From: Isoetes taiwanensis
Lineage: Eukaryota > Streptophyta > Lycopodiopsida > Isoetales > Isoetaceae
Reading direction: 5' to 3'
Length of the DNA: 64,000 bases
Assembly (NCBI GenBank): GCA_021234155.1
Contig: JAJEKV010000302.1
Location: 304,250 to 368,249, forward strand
Made by a program: the position numbers and the translations under genes. The notes under the pieces are model-generated. The model was not told the origin of the DNA, did not search any database, and worked only from the letters and a program-made list of their open reading frames with translations. Of this stretch, positions 37,489-49,099 are shown piece by piece. Each line of letters begins with the position of its first letter. The first letter of the stretch is position 1.

Positions 37489-37800
37489 CTAACTTGATGG
37501 AGCCACTGGATCCACATCACGCCACCAAGGCATACCCAAGACAAGGTCCACATTTTGTAAATTGGGTACAACTTGAAATGTTCTGATGGCAGCATAAGCA
37601 CCAATAGAGAAAGACTGATGCTGAACCTTTGCTGAACAAGCCCCAAACATGTTTCTGCAAATACCTGCAACTGCCCGAGTGCGGAAACGAACTGTAGGTA
37701 ACTTGAGTTTTGTGACTAAGGCCTCAGATATGAATAAGAGAGTGATTGCCAATGGCCCCATCGAATAACAATAAATCAGGAACCTCAGTACTACTAGCAT
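37489..37800 (-). pseudogene. Gypsy protease region, frameshifted
   Basis: The expected aspartic-protease motif is damaged. The gag frame ends 'LLFDGAIGNHSL', with the D-S/T-G triad disrupted. The flap-side sequence ('[16 protein letters not shown]') is in another frame. At least two frame changes lie between 37430 and 37760. Confidence 0.75.
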
Positions 37801-38776
37801 CAGAACCAGACATCTCCATGGCTGAAGATTTAACAGGTCCCTTATCTCTCTTATTATCCTCCTTGAAACTCACGCCTAAATGATTGTCCCCATCAGAGCG
37901 TGGTTTCTTAGCACCATGGGTGCAATCTCGAGCAAAATGCCCAGGCTTACCGCAGTTATAGCAATCAAAAGATCGGGATTCCCGTTTTCCCAGACGATTG
38001 AAAACTAAATTTCGTTGTTTGGAATCCTTTGTAAGCTCTTCTTTTGAAGCGGCCATCTGAGACTGAGACCTATGTCGTGACCTTTGCCACCTCTTTCGAA
38101 ACTCAGAATGAGCTCGAGTATTATCAGACTTTTTGTTCTTATTGTCAGCCTCATGAGCTAAAGCCATTGTACGAGCTTGTTGTAGAATTTTGGGCCGCAG
38201 CAACTTAATAAAGGAAAACTCCCTTCGCAAGGCCGTAAGGAATCGTACCCGCCGATCATGAGAAGAAATCCCCGGAAGAAGACTGAGCAAGGAGTTAAAT
38301 CGGCTCGTAAAATGTTTCACCGTTTCATCCTCTCTCTGACGCAAAGTTTGCCACTGATGTTTAAGATCATCCTCAAAATCACCGGGAAGACATTCTCGCT
38401 TGAGCAATTTCTGCATACGTGCCCAAGTAACAACAGGATATCCTGCATCCTCCATCTTGGTTATCCACTGCAACAGCGAGATACCATCCCGTTCGCCCTT
38501 AAAGAATGTAAGAACTTCCTTAGGATCTTTCAGAAACTTCTTTTTAGCAGCTTGCTTTTTATCCATAGGACGGTCAGAACCATCAGAATTATCCCCTCCA
38601 TCTGGAGAACTCCCATCAGGTGAGGAATCTCGAGACTTTGAATCATCACTATTGGTTGGCTCATTATGTCGGGGTCGATGTGCTACCTTATGGTTGTTGA
38701 ATTTTGTACTCTCAGAGACCTTCCGATCACTGAGCTTTTTGACCTCAGCTAACAATTCTCGCATTGTCCTTACCAA
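37724..38776 (-). CDS. Gypsy gag with CCHC zinc knuckle
   Basis: 350 residues, the longest intact part of the element. An N-terminal Ser/Asp-rich segment is followed by the retrotransposon gag capsid core ('LQWITKMEDAGYPVV', 'WQTLRQREDETVKHFTSRFN') and a basic stretch. A single knuckle, CYNCGKPGHFARDC, lies near residues 272-285. It would coat element RNA in cytoplasmic particles. Its C-terminus runs into the broken protease. The leader 38777-39113 to the 5' LTR has no gene. Confidence 0.88.
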   Translation of the reverse strand: MVRTMRELLAEVKKLSDRKVSESTKFNNHKVAHRPRHNEPTNSDDSKSRDSSPDGSSPDGGDNSDGSDRPMDKKQAAKKKFLKDPKEVLTFFKGERDGISLLQWITKMEDAGYPVVTWARMQKLLKRECLPGDFEDDLKHQWQTLRQREDETVKHFTSRFNSLLSLLPGISSHDRRVRFLTALRREFSFIKLLRPKILQQARTMALAHEADNKNKKSDNTRAHSEFRKRWQRSRHRSQSQMAASKEELTKDSKQRNLVFNRLGKRESRSFDCYNCGKPGHFARDCTHGAKKPRSDGDNHLGVSFKEDNKRDKGPVKSSAMEMSGSDASSTEVPDLLLFDGAIGNHSLIHI

Positions 38777-39113
38777 CGAATCTTCCTAATTACCAACCGT
38801 AGCACTCTTTGTGTGCCCATGACCCTTTCGAGCATCCAGCATCATCAGAGAATCTTGTAGAAATCCTTCACTTACTAGTGGAACTTGATTTTTTGAAGCA
38901 TCGAACGCCATCTCATGCTTTTTCTTATTTTTTTGTAAGCCAGACCCATCAGTCATTCCTTTTCCAAGGCCATCGTCTTTTTCCGGCAGAACTTCTCAGG
39001 ACAGTCCTGACGACTTCTTAAAACGTCGGCGTGAAGCGCTCGACCCCTCACCAGCAGATAAATCCATGACTTCTGCTCAGATTGTGTGCTGAAACTTCGC
39101 TTCCAATTTCCAG

Positions 39114-39131
39114 CTCTCAGTGAAAGCACCA
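39114..39131 (-). other. Primer-binding site of the gypsy element (non-iMet)
   Basis: One base inside the 5' LTR the minus strand reads TGGTGCTTTCACTGAGAG. The leading TGG fits a tRNA CCA end, so the primer tRNA should end GAAAGCACCA. This is not the common initiator-Met site seen at 6019-6030. I do not assign the tRNA. Confidence 0.6.
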
Positions 39132-39132
39132 C

Positions 39133-39623
39133 TGTTACAAATCCCACTCAGAAATCAGGTAAGTTCTTATCCTAGCACACAACAGGAAAAGGCAGAACTC
39201 TCCACCCAACCATAGAATCCTCAGATTCACCCCCGAGCAGAGAGAGACAGCAAAGCCAATGGCCAGAACTCACGTTTTTTCCTTCAATGTCCTCCTCTCT
39301 ATTTATATGCTGTACTCCCCCTTTAGCCCTTTTTCCTCTGGCCTTAATTGGCTACCTTTTGGCCGAAGGCAACTTGTAAGGACCAGCGTATGTTTGGGAT
39401 CATGACTCCCAATACATACGGCTTGGCCATCAGACCCTCCTCTGATGCCATGTCCCTATGGACGATCTGCCTATCCAAGGCACAGTGTACACTACTTAGT
39501 ATTAGCCTGACTAATAACTCTTGGGGCGCCAGGCTCCTCCTAAGGCCAAGCTTCATGCTCTAATATGTCTACATGGATCTCGGTGACTGTTACTTAACCA
39601 GATTCTAACTCAGAATCGTAACA
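39133..39623 (-). repeat. 5' LTR of the gypsy element
   Basis: 491 bp, TGTTACAAATCCC to ..GAATCGTAACA on the plus strand, with the terminal inverted TGTTAC/GTAACA pair intact. CTCGA follows immediately. Confidence 0.92.
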
Positions 39624-40327
39624 CTCGAAGCCTTCTCTTGGAGTGCAATCAGGGCTGTCTATCACAAGACCATCTCGAAGCGCTATGACCATGGAGACAT
39701 TGGTGCCCGGTCATTGTAAATAGAAATCATTTGAAAAGTAGTCACAAAAACTTCATTACAATGATGAACGTGCTTACACTAGACCTCATTATGGTGACAT
39801 CCTATAGGTAAGATTTATGAAGTGAGGACACAACAATAATAGAAAAACGGATTGTCCAAAATATTTCCTGCAGGCAAGCTAAACTTGCAGGTGCTTCAAA
39901 GCATAGAAACCATTTTAGCAGGTTTCCAAAACACCATCTTTGTGCAGGTTTCCAAACACCATCTTTGTGCACGAGTTACGGTAATGATACATACATCACC
40001 GGAAAATATCATGTACTTTTTGTGCCTTTTGTACATGATCCCAAAGGTTCGATCATGATGTATTGTTGGAAAAACTTTGTATTCATATCTAACACTCTGT
40101 TCCAGAAGTCCCCTGCGAGACTCCCTGCGAATATGGCTGTATTGAAAAGATGAGGGTTGGAAAAAACTGTCTGAGCAGAAAGCAAGGTTGGGTTTTCGAA
40201 GATGCCAAGAGCCTGAGTAGCTGAAGCAGAGCCATTGCCCAAAGTTGCAGCCGTGGAAGAGTTTTCGAAGATTCCAGGCCTTTGCTTGTAAGTGAACCCA
40301 TTTTGTGTTTTGGTTACATCTGTTGGC

Positions 40328-42557
40328 ATGTCTGGACGCCATGGAAAAAAGAAGATGGAGGATGAAGAATCGGATGGGTCTACAGAAGAGGAGGAAGATG
40401 ATAGTGAAATGGAGGATGATGAAAAGGAAATAGCAGAGGAGAAGGCTTACAGGTATTATTCTCCACTTGTTAAGTCTGCTGTTGGAAATGTGGCGCCCAA
40501 TTTAGTTACAGATAGGACCATTAGGATTTGTGAGGCCTGTCCTACAAGGCCTAGATTTCCTGGTTGGAAGGCTTTGTTTGCACATGCCGGTACATTCAAG
40601 AAGAAGAAGAGAATCCAGCATCGTGGATTATACAGGGCCTTGGAAGAGGCACTAGTCTCAGAAGCAGGAAAAGAAGTTGGTCTTGAGACTAGGGCTGCAC
40701 AGCCACACACTTCAGTTAGCCACAAAGTGGTGTGGCCTCCAATCCTTATTATGGAGAATGTCCATCATGATGATCCTGTGTCTCTCCTTCCTCATGTTGC
40801 AGCAGCCAATATTGCACAGGTTGTGCGAGCTCGAAACAATGATACCACCTTTTTCCTTGTCTTCAAAGATGAACCTCTTTGCTATGTTGAAGCAAGAGGG
40901 TTGGCTGAGCAGCTTGCAAGGGAAGGGCGAGGAAAGGCGGATTCTTTTAGATGCCGGCATGCCTGTGGATACTTGGCGGAGGCGGTTGACATGGAAACCA
41001 AGCAGCCTCTCCTGGATATTGCATGGTCTCTTGAGAACTGCCAAGAGAAAGTAAAAAATGCTGTGAAGCAAGAGAAACAGGTATGGACGATCAAACTGTT
41101 ATGGCAGGCTAGAAGTTGACTTCTTGTATATTGAATAGTTCTAGACTCAACTTTTGCTTACTTCTTGAAGATAAAACCTATTGTCCTTGCTTTCACCAAC
41201 AGAAATATGACCAAGAGAAGGCACTGTATCGAGGAAAGCAGCTTGATCTAGAAAAATTGAAAGAACACCATGAAGAGGTGAGATCAAGTCAGCAATTATT
41301 AGAGCTTCGTTTAGAACAGAAGCAGAAGGAGCTCGAGTTGCTAAAGAGGCGATCAGAAGAGATGGAGCAGCGCCGCATAGAAGAGGTGTTGTTTTTTTGT
41401 TTTGTTTTACATTTATTGATGTTAATTATTTGGCGAGGAACTTATCTTTTCTTGTTGCTTGCAGTTTAAATTGCAACAAGAAAAGTTTCTCACCCAGCTG
41501 AGACAACTTGATGCCCAAAGCAGTGAAAGAGAAAGGAAATTGCATGGCAAGCTGGCAGAGGAAGAAAGCAGAATGGCGCACCATAGGGTCACACGTTTAC
41601 ATGAGATTGGCTATCTGCGCGCTTGCTTTGAGCAAACAACAGAGCGAGCACAATGCCTGTGAGTCGATCATTCAAAGCAATTAGAAAGTAAGATAGATCA
41701 TGCAGTTTAATGAGTATTCTGATATTGATTAACTTTATGTACAGGGCAAAAGAGTTGCTAGATAAAGAAGAAGCCGCCTTAAAGAAGCAAGAACTATTTG
41801 AGAAGAGGCTTCTTGAAGAAGAGGCTAAGTTCAATGAGCAGGCTCGGGAAAGGGAGAAAGCGCTTATGCAAGAGCAAGAAAAAGAGAAGATGAGGGTAAA
41901 CATGTTCATTATTTCATGTAACAGTCGATTTATAGGTAGTTCATTGATATGGATTTTGTAAGAAATAAACAAAGTTTATTTTGTGCATAAACTGGTCCAT
42001 AGGAACATTAAGGATGAATTCTGCTTTACAATGATATTTAGATCAAAACAGAAAGAATCTCTTACCCCCTGCAATTGCACCCACATCCAGGACCTTGTAG
42101 TACTAATAGATATCTTAGGAGTCGTGTGCTTTAATCGTGTGTATGTTCTGATGGCAAGTTTGTTGCATGCAGCTCCTGGATGAAAATGAGAACCAGAAAC
42201 AAGCATTGCTTGAAGAATGGCTGGATAAGCAGGAAAAATTAAAGAAGGATGCTGAATCAAAGAAGGTTGCTGAAGCTGCAAATAATGTAAGTTGCTTTAC
42301 TGGGGCTATTTAACCTGAGGAACATCTAAGAGCTTTTACATGCTTCTTTGCAGGAGGAATGTGCAGTTTGTGCTTTCAATTTTCAAGAAGCAGCAGCAGG
42401 TGGTAGAGCGTTATTTGCCTGTGGTCATGTAGGGGTATGCATGACATGTGCAATTGATATCTGGGAACGTCAGAAGAAGAAAGAATGCCCATTATGTAGA
42501 GCACAGATAAAGTGTAGACCAACCAAGTTACCTGAAGTTATTTATGGTCTCCAATAG
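40328..42557 (+). CDS. Coiled-coil RING finger protein with N-terminal zinc-finger/XS-like region, 6 exons
   Basis: Exons: 40328-41080, 41203-41385, 41465-41658, 41745-41895, 42173-42286, 42354-42557; 532 residues, phases consistent. Residues 10-40 are very acidic. At 65-90 a Cys/His pattern (RICEACPTRPRFPGWKALFA followed by H) resembles the zinc finger before XS domains. At 130-235 a globular part begins VVWPPILIMEN, loosely like an XS domain of the SGS3/IDN2 type. At 252-465 is a long Glu/Lys/Gln-rich coiled coil spread over four exons. At 468-511 is a C3HC4 RING (CAVC, CGHVGVCMTC, CPLC). The RING predicts E3 ubiquitin ligase activity and the coiled coil predicts dimerisation. The XS link, and so any RNA role, is tentative. 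The second intron uses a GTGTTG donor. An upstream in-frame extension exists without an ATG, so I chose 40328. Confidence 0.88.
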
Positions 42558-45477
42558 GTTTGTGATAAGCCTCGAATATTGTACACAGATGAAAGCAGAG
42601 CATTGAAGTTCTGTACAATTAAGATAATTTTGTTAGCATATGATCCTTAAGTGCGGACTTGCATATAATTCCAAAGTGCTGACTGTTATAGAAAGATTAT
42701 AGCGTTTCCTTACGGTATGATACTAACATGGGCTGCAAGGTCTGTACGTCTTTTGTAGAATATTCAGCAATCTGACTTGGAAGCTTTAGGACCCCTAAAG
42801 TGGATGCTATTGGTATCTTCGCCGAGTGCCGTCTCCATTCAGGACCCGAGGACGAGATCACAGACTCAAAAACGTTTTCAAAGAACGGACTCTTGCTAAA
42901 ATGTCTCGATTTGTTAGTTAGTGGTCCCAATGATTCGATCCGGTAAAGTTTGGTGCCCAGACCAAAACAAATAATATTCATAGAGGCTGAAAACCTGTTG
43001 TGAGATCAATTAAATAATGCTACTGAATGTTGGAGGAAGCTGCAAGAGGAAAATATGATAAACTTAAAGGTCATGACACTGCTGAATAGTGCTTACCAGC
43101 ATACTAGAATAGAATAGAATGGTCCTTAAGGAACAAACGATATGCTTATGCTTAGTCTGAAAAAGTGAAAAGACCAAACTAAGAACTTGAAATGTCAACC
43201 ACAACCAGATGCATGACAATCACCAACATAATGATCAATCTCAAAGTAATGGCAAGAAGAATAATGAGGTTGATATCAAATAGAAGTCCCTAGCAAAGAG
43301 GTTCATAAGGTCTGTGAAAAGGTTTGGAACAAGAATAGGAGAGTGAAGGTGCTAAGGTCTGGTTCAGGTTAGCAGAGTAGAAATGTGTGGTGATGCCTAA
43401 AGCTATGAATAAAGGCCCCAATATGAATCATACTTTTGCAAACTTGGACAAGGTGGGTGGTCCTTGTCGGGTGGCGTTGGTCCTTGGCATTCGTTTTGGC
43501 CCGACGGGGCCTTGGCGTCTGACCGAGACATTTAGCTGTGAACATGGCCGACACTCTTGCTCGACTTGACGGCTACTCGGGACGGTTGCCCGTTGGGTTG
43601 ATCTAGCTAGTTGGTGGCTTTCTTCCCAAGCTTGTAAGACGGGCTGGAGCTGGAATGGGTTGCTTGCCCTTGGTCATTTTGGTTAACCGTGTCGGCTGCG
43701 TTCTTCAGGCCCGCCTTGGCTTCTGGGATTTGTGCGTGTTCAGATTGAGTTGGAAGTTGGGAAGTGTATTTCACCTTGTTGTTGCGTGCTACAATGCGGG
43801 TCCCTGACTCGCATCGTGCTCGCCCCGTGTTCCAAAGGATTTGGTTCCTCGGGTTTGTGTGCCACACTGGCTTGCTGCCCTCCCGTTGTTTCTGTCTGCC
43901 CTTGGTTGGCTTTGGCGTGTTGGTTCCTCAATGTTGGAAATTCGGCCTCGGCGTCCGACTTGCCTCTCTGGAAACGGGGTCGTCGGAAGGTTGCCAGGGC
44001 AGCAAGCAAATACTTTTAATGACTAAAGTAGCTCAAGGCTACTCATATCCCAAAGTTCAACTTGAGATCGATTAATATAAGGTAGTCATTGATTTTAAAT
44101 GGACCTTTCGATCAATAATGGGCTTAGGGACAGAAACCTTCCCCTCATAGAGTATTAGGCTTAAAAAAACTTCTTTATATAAAATCATGCCTTGTCTAAA
44201 ACATTTTCATTTTTTTGGCATTTTTTGGAATGAATTGGGTGGGTTGTGATGTTCATGTTTTTTCACAGGAACTTCGTGACTTTAATCTTCAAATAAAGAA
44301 AACCACGACAATCAGAGCACCATCAAAATCCACACATGGTCAAGTACTTGAAATATAGCAAATTCATAAGAATGTTTGGAAGGCCACTTGTTATTTAAAA
44401 AATGCCGACATGGAAGGTGGCCGCATGTGCTAGCTTCGATAAAGCAACCCAATATCTTATTACTACTCCAGGGTGGATTAGATGTTACATCATTGTTCTA
44501 TCCAGTATCTTATTAGTACACCAGGGTGGATTAGATGTTACATCATTGTTCTATTCAAATAACAGTAGTTAACATGTTAAATTAATACATATGCATAAAT
44601 TTTTAAAATACAATTAGCCTATAGTGCTGGTCATATGATTGTTAGTCTTCCTTTTTCCTCGTATATGTCAATGAATAGAATAGACAATCTTTATATTGTT
44701 GATATTTGGTAGAGTTGCAACGAAGGCATCTATTATTTATGTCATGGAAACGAGATATAGATTTACAAGTCGCACATCCTTTTTGGACGGAAACTAGTGA
44801 CATATTTTTAATGATGATGGTTACCTCATACTTCCTACATGTAAGGCACTTTAGATGCACAATATACGTTGCACAAATTCAAGCATCTAGACCCCGGATT
44901 AAATACACAGAAGCAATACACACGTAATGCAATGCGCCAAAATTAAGATACAAATATACATACAACGAGTCATTCATCCCCTTAGGGATTGGTAAGAATA
45001 GGTCGACATCCTTGAGCTAAGAGTGCCCTACACATGGCCACATCAAGAAGTAAATAAAAGGGGGCAGTAGCAAAAACTAGGTTTTGTGCGCTATTGGATT
45101 TGAATATCAAGACAGTGGGTAAGGTAAGTTCAAAGGTTAAAGACCTAGTGCTAGGCTAGCCATAGTTTTCACTCCCTTCTTGTGCCCCCCAAACCCAAAA
45201 ATTTTTCTTTTTTTTTTGAAGGATAAAATAAAATCTAATTAATATGATTCAAAGTAGATGAAGAGCAATATAGGAGAACCCTCGCCCATGCCAACGTAAT
45301 CACACGATAGCTCAAATATCGCATACAGAAGGAATACACTCTGATTTGTCTATAACATGAAGCATCTTTTAGCAACTTTAAACTGTTCTTCCCGAGTGGA
45401 TCCCATGCATGCAAATTTCATTACCCCACATATGAATAGCTATAATGCTTCTGAAAAAACAAACTATTCTAAGCCTT
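42558..45477. other. Intergenic, with a GC-richer block and a 53-bp tandem duplication
   Basis: The segment 43440-44030 is richer in G and C than its surroundings and has frames open on both strands, but no family is recognised. It may be a transposon fragment. At 44449-44501 and 44502-44554 a 53-base sequence (containing 'cagggtggattagatgttac') is directly repeated. No gene is supported. Confidence 0.5.
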
Positions 45478-45480
45478 TAA

Positions 45481-46046
45481 GGGCCACTTCACATTGGCCG
45501 TTAAAGTTCCATTAGGTTAAAAAAATTAACTTAACAGTGCTTCACATTGGCTTCCGTTAAAAAATTCCGTTAAGATTATCGGGTTAAAAAATAACGGCAC
45601 AATTAAGGTAACGGTGCAAGATAACTGGGTTCACACTATATTCCGTTAGGTTAAATTTTAACGGAGGACTTAACGGGCCATAATTTTTCTCTTCAAATTT
45701 AAGGGTAGGGGGACCCCATCCCTTAAGCTCCATTTGCAATTCAATTTTTAACTTAACGGCGTGACAGTCAGTGTGAAGCAATATTTAACTGTTTCCGTTA
45801 TGTTAACTCTTAACATAACGGCATGACAATCAGTGTGAAGTAATATTTAACGGTTTTTGTTATGTTAATTTTTAACCTAACAGCATAACCATCAGTGTGA
45901 AGCAAGATTTAACGGTTTTTGTTATGTTAAATTTTAATCTAACGGCGAATGTGAAGTGAAACCTTTATGTTACGTTACCCTAACATAAAGGGCATCCCGT
46001 TATGTTAGCAATTTAACCTAACGTAACGGCCAGTGTGTAATGACCC
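45481..46046. mobile_element. PIF/Harbinger (Tourist)-type MITE with internal tandem units
   Basis: The ends GGGCCACTTCACATTGGCCG and the complement of CGGCCAGTGTGTAATGACCC form an imperfect ~24-bp inverted repeat. TAA flanks both sides (45478-45480 and 46047-46049), the TWA target duplication of PIF/Harbinger elements. Inside, about three units of ~62 bp ('gtgtgaagcaatatttaac', 'gttatgttaa..ttaacataac') repeat in tandem between about 45750 and 45960, each with its own palindrome. No transposase, 566 bp. Confidence 0.85.
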
Positions 46047-46261
46047 TAAGTGCCCCTCGCCATTGAGTTTCCTTTTTCAAGTCATCCATTTTCGACAACA
46101 AAGGACCTTCAATGGTCTTCGTGTGCACCTGTTTGGGAACATAGTAATGTGGCACATACGATTGATGACATGCCTAGATTTTTAGATATATTTGATGATG
46201 TTCTTCCCCTGCTTCTTCCTCTTCTTCCTAGCTCACATTCGAAGAAACGTATACATGGCCC

Positions 46262-46565
46262 CTAGTCTTTAGGGCCTACACTTGGACAAATATTTGACGA
46301 ATAGATATGACAGTTTATATCCATATAACCAACCTGTAAATATAAAGAACGGAGTCGGACCCAGAGAAAAATCTTGCCCAAGTGTAGTCTCTGGGGCCTG
46401 CACTTGGGCAAAGGTTTGATGAATAGATATCAAAGTGTAAATATAGTGAATGGGGTCGGATATTTTGCCCAAGTGTAGTCTTCGGGGCTGCAAAGATTTG
46501 ACGAATTGAAATGACAGTCTATATTCATGTGACGTGTAAGTATAGTGGAAGGGGTCGGACCCAGT
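46262..46565. repeat. Tandem repeat, three ~95-115-bp units
   Basis: Three imperfect units each contain a 'gtagtct..ggggcctgcacttggg' motif, then 'ttgacgaatagatatgacag', then 'gtcggacccag'. Copies start near 46262, 46380 and 46476. Unit lengths vary by indels. Confidence 0.75.
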
Positions 46566-46610
46566 GAGCAATGTTGGTGTGTGTGTGCGCTCCATCGAAA
46601 TGTAAAGAAC

Positions 46611-46727
46611 CTATTCTCCTACACCAATTTAGATGCTACATTTTTATACCTATTCTCCTACACCAATTTAGATGCTACATTTTTATACCTATTCTCCTAC
46701 ACCAATTTAGATGCTACATTTTTATAA
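46611..46727. repeat. Tandem repeat, three exact 39-bp units
   Basis: Three back-to-back copies of a 39-base unit (starting 'ctattctcctacaccaattt') at 46611, 46650 and 46689. They are identical or nearly so. Because 39 is a multiple of three, a repetitive frame is open across them, but I see no gene. Confidence 0.9.
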
Positions 46728-47588
46728 CGGCAGTTGGCTCTATTTTATACTCTCCACAAATCCAGAAATAATGGTCTTAGACAGAATAATTAGAACGGCA
46801 TATCCTCAAGTATATTCGGAGGCATTGCCAATCATGGCGGGCAGACACACGCATGCTCGCACGCTTTTCCAACGTCTAGTATGTCTTAATCTGATATTAT
46901 ATTTGGACGGTTAAGATGGCCCCAAATCCGGAGTTCCGTAGGGCGGACGGCCTAGATGGTAGGTTCCCGCCACGTTGTTATTACAGAACACCGCGTTTTC
47001 TGTGTGAAGTGGGCTAGCAAGTGGGGGACAAGGGCGCGCCGGACTTGGCTATGGCGATTGGCTACCTTCTCGCTTCGGCCTTTGGCATCTAACCCATCTT
47101 TTCAAAAGGTCTTTTCAGCTCTTTGCTTCGGTCGGTTTTTTCCAGCTCACGGACCTTTGGCACCGCTCTGACGTCTTCCTGCTGCAAAATGGTACCTTCT
47201 TTTTTTTCCTCATCTCCACTGTTTGCTTTTTGCCTTTTATTTGACACCCTGCTCGGGTTTGAGTAAAATTTGAGCTTAATTTGTTCATACTGGTTTTTTT
47301 CCCTGCTGTTCTCAGCTTTCTTGTGAATGATTTGTATGTGGTTTATTTTTATTTTCCCATCCTCACGCCTAATTTGGCGAAGTTCTAATCTTACCAAACG
47401 GAAAAATTTGCGACAAGTTTTTGAGCATCTGCATTTGGGTTTACCTGTTTTCTCTTACGCGCAGGTTAAATGCCGGACATAGAAGCTCGTCCTAAATGCA
47501 GGGCCTTTTTGAATTGCGTATCGTGATGAGCAGAGCATGGTAACTAAAGTATCGACTAGCGGTTCCCTATTTATTGGATCAACAAAAC

Positions 47589-49099
47589 ATGGACTGTATT
47601 TTCGGAAGATGCTTGTGTGGAGGAAACAGGTAAGCAAATGGTCTCACTAGGGGTGCTATAATCAGGTCTGGCTTTGTAAATTTCTACTATCTCATAGGGT
47701 TACTAGATGCCTCCTGTGCTTTTGTTTGACCTCTCGAGATGAAAAGTGTCGGAAACACCATGTACATATCTTTTGTGTCTCGCCCGGTTTTTGAGGACAT
47801 ATGCATTATAACGATCTGCATATTTCTACAGACCTTCGACGGATAAGAAGTCGGCTACATGGAGAATATTTTCTTTGAAAGAACTTCATGCTGCAACAAA
47901 CAATTTTAATTATGATAACAAACTTGGGGAGGGTGGCTTTGGCAGCGTTTATTGGGGACAGTTATGGGATAGTTCTCAGGTGAGAAAAATGTTGCTGTTT
48001 TTTCATTTTTTTATTTAATATTTGAGCTTCGTGCATTTGATCACTAACAAGAGGTGTTACGATTATAGATTGCTGTCAAAAGACTGAAGGTATGGAGCAC
48101 AAAAGGAGAATCAGAGTTTTCAGTGGAGGTTGAAATTTTAGGTAGAGTTCGCCACAAGAATCTCCTAAGTCTTCGAGGCTATTGTGCTGAAGGACAAGAG
48201 CGGCTTATTGTTTATGATTATATGCCCAACTCTAGCCTTTTTACTCACTTGCACGGGAACTTTGCTGCTGATTCTCTACTTGACTGGCGAAAAAGAATGA
48301 ACATAGCAATTGGTGCTGCAGAAGGAATTTTGTAAGCAACATCACTTAGATTATGTTTGTTTCTATTTTCTCATTCATATAGAGGAAAGAGATATGTTAC
48401 TTAGTAATTATCCATGTCCATTTGTGTTTTTTTGATAACAGGTATCTACATCATCACGCAACACCCCACATTATTCACAGAGATGTGAAAGCCAGCAATA
48501 TATTACTTGATTCCAGCTTTGAAGCTCAAGTAGCAGATTTTGGCTTTGCAAAACTGATTCCAGAAGGTGTGACACATGTGACTACTCGGGTTAAAGGGAC
48601 ATTGGGATATCTTGCCCCTGAATATGCCATGCTAGGCAAAGTTTCAGAAAGCTGTGACGTTTACAGTTTTGGCATTCTTTTGCTTGAATTGATAAGCGGA
48701 AAGAAACCAATAGAAAAGCTTGCCTCTGGTGTTAAACGGACAATTGTTGAGTGGGCTGCACCCTTTGTTCTTCAAGACAGGTTAAGCGACTTAGTAGATC
48801 CAAAGCTGCAAATGAAGTATGATGAGGAAGAACTGAAATGCGTTGTTCGAGCAGCCACTTTATGTGCTCAAAATTCCCCAGAGCATAGGCCAACCATGAT
48901 GGAAGTGGTGCAGCTGTTGAAAGGAGAATCTAAAGGCAAAATTTCCAGGCTGGAGAATGGACAAAAGGTAAAACTTGAGACAGTCCAATACGAGGCAGAG
49001 TTGCTAGAGGCAGATGACTCGGTCTCAGCTGGAGAGCTTAAAATACAACCAACTAAGAATACAGTGCAACTCCCTAAAGATATGGTTGTGGCTTGTTGA
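47589..49099 (+). CDS. PTI1-like receptor-like cytoplasmic kinase (At3g15890 type), 4 exons
   Basis: Exons: 47589-47629, 47832-47979, 48069-48331, 48442-49099; 369 residues, phases consistent. This is a cytoplasmic Ser/Thr (RLCK) kinase without an extracellular or transmembrane part. Kinase landmarks: Gly loop GEGGFGSVYWG (46-56), catalytic Lys in IAVKRLK (67), HRD (163-165) in IIHRDVKASNILLD, DFG (183-185), and GTLGYLAPEYA in the activation segment. The sequence closely follows the plant PTI1-like kinase At3g15890 (WRIFSLKELHAATN, RGYCAEGQERLIVYDYMPN). The tiny first exon encodes MDCIFGRCLCGG, with Cys at 3, 8 and 10 that could be palmitoylated; Gly2 is absent, so no myristoylation. All key catalytic residues are present. 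The C-terminal ~60 residues are acidic and variable. Poly(A) signal AATAAA at 49173-49178. Confidence 0.92.

Larger units (their letters stand above)
33952..39623 (-). mobile_element. Full-length Ty3/gypsy retrotransposon (chromovirus-like), pol broken
   Basis: Two LTRs (33952-34445 and 39133-39623) flank gag-pol on the minus strand in gypsy order: gag, protease, RT, RNase H, integrase. CTCGA lies directly outside both ends (33947-33951 and 39624-39628), a clean 5-bp target duplication. The C-terminal tail after integrase ('PEMILQHKGKGQRR', 'YLVKYQNIS') resembles a chromodomain. The LTRs are about 96-97% alike by eye, so the insertion is moderately young. The outermost base pair at the left LTR is TA rather than CA, a point change. 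At least three frameshifts disrupt the protease-RT-integrase frame, so this copy cannot make an intact polyprotein. Confidence 0.93.

Noticed and set aside
43607-44075. Overlapping frames of 86-103 residues on both strands
   Set aside because: They arise from lower stop-codon frequency in a GC-richer block; no domain, no splice partners.
45750-45960. Regular ~62-bp repeats as a CRISPR-like array
   Set aside because: The units are contiguous, with palindromes and no unique spacers, and lie inside a MITE with TAA duplication.
46545-46771. Repetitive frame encoding 'FSYTNLDATFLYL' three times
   Set aside because: It follows from an exact 39-bp tandem repeat, a multiple of three; no gene evidence around it.
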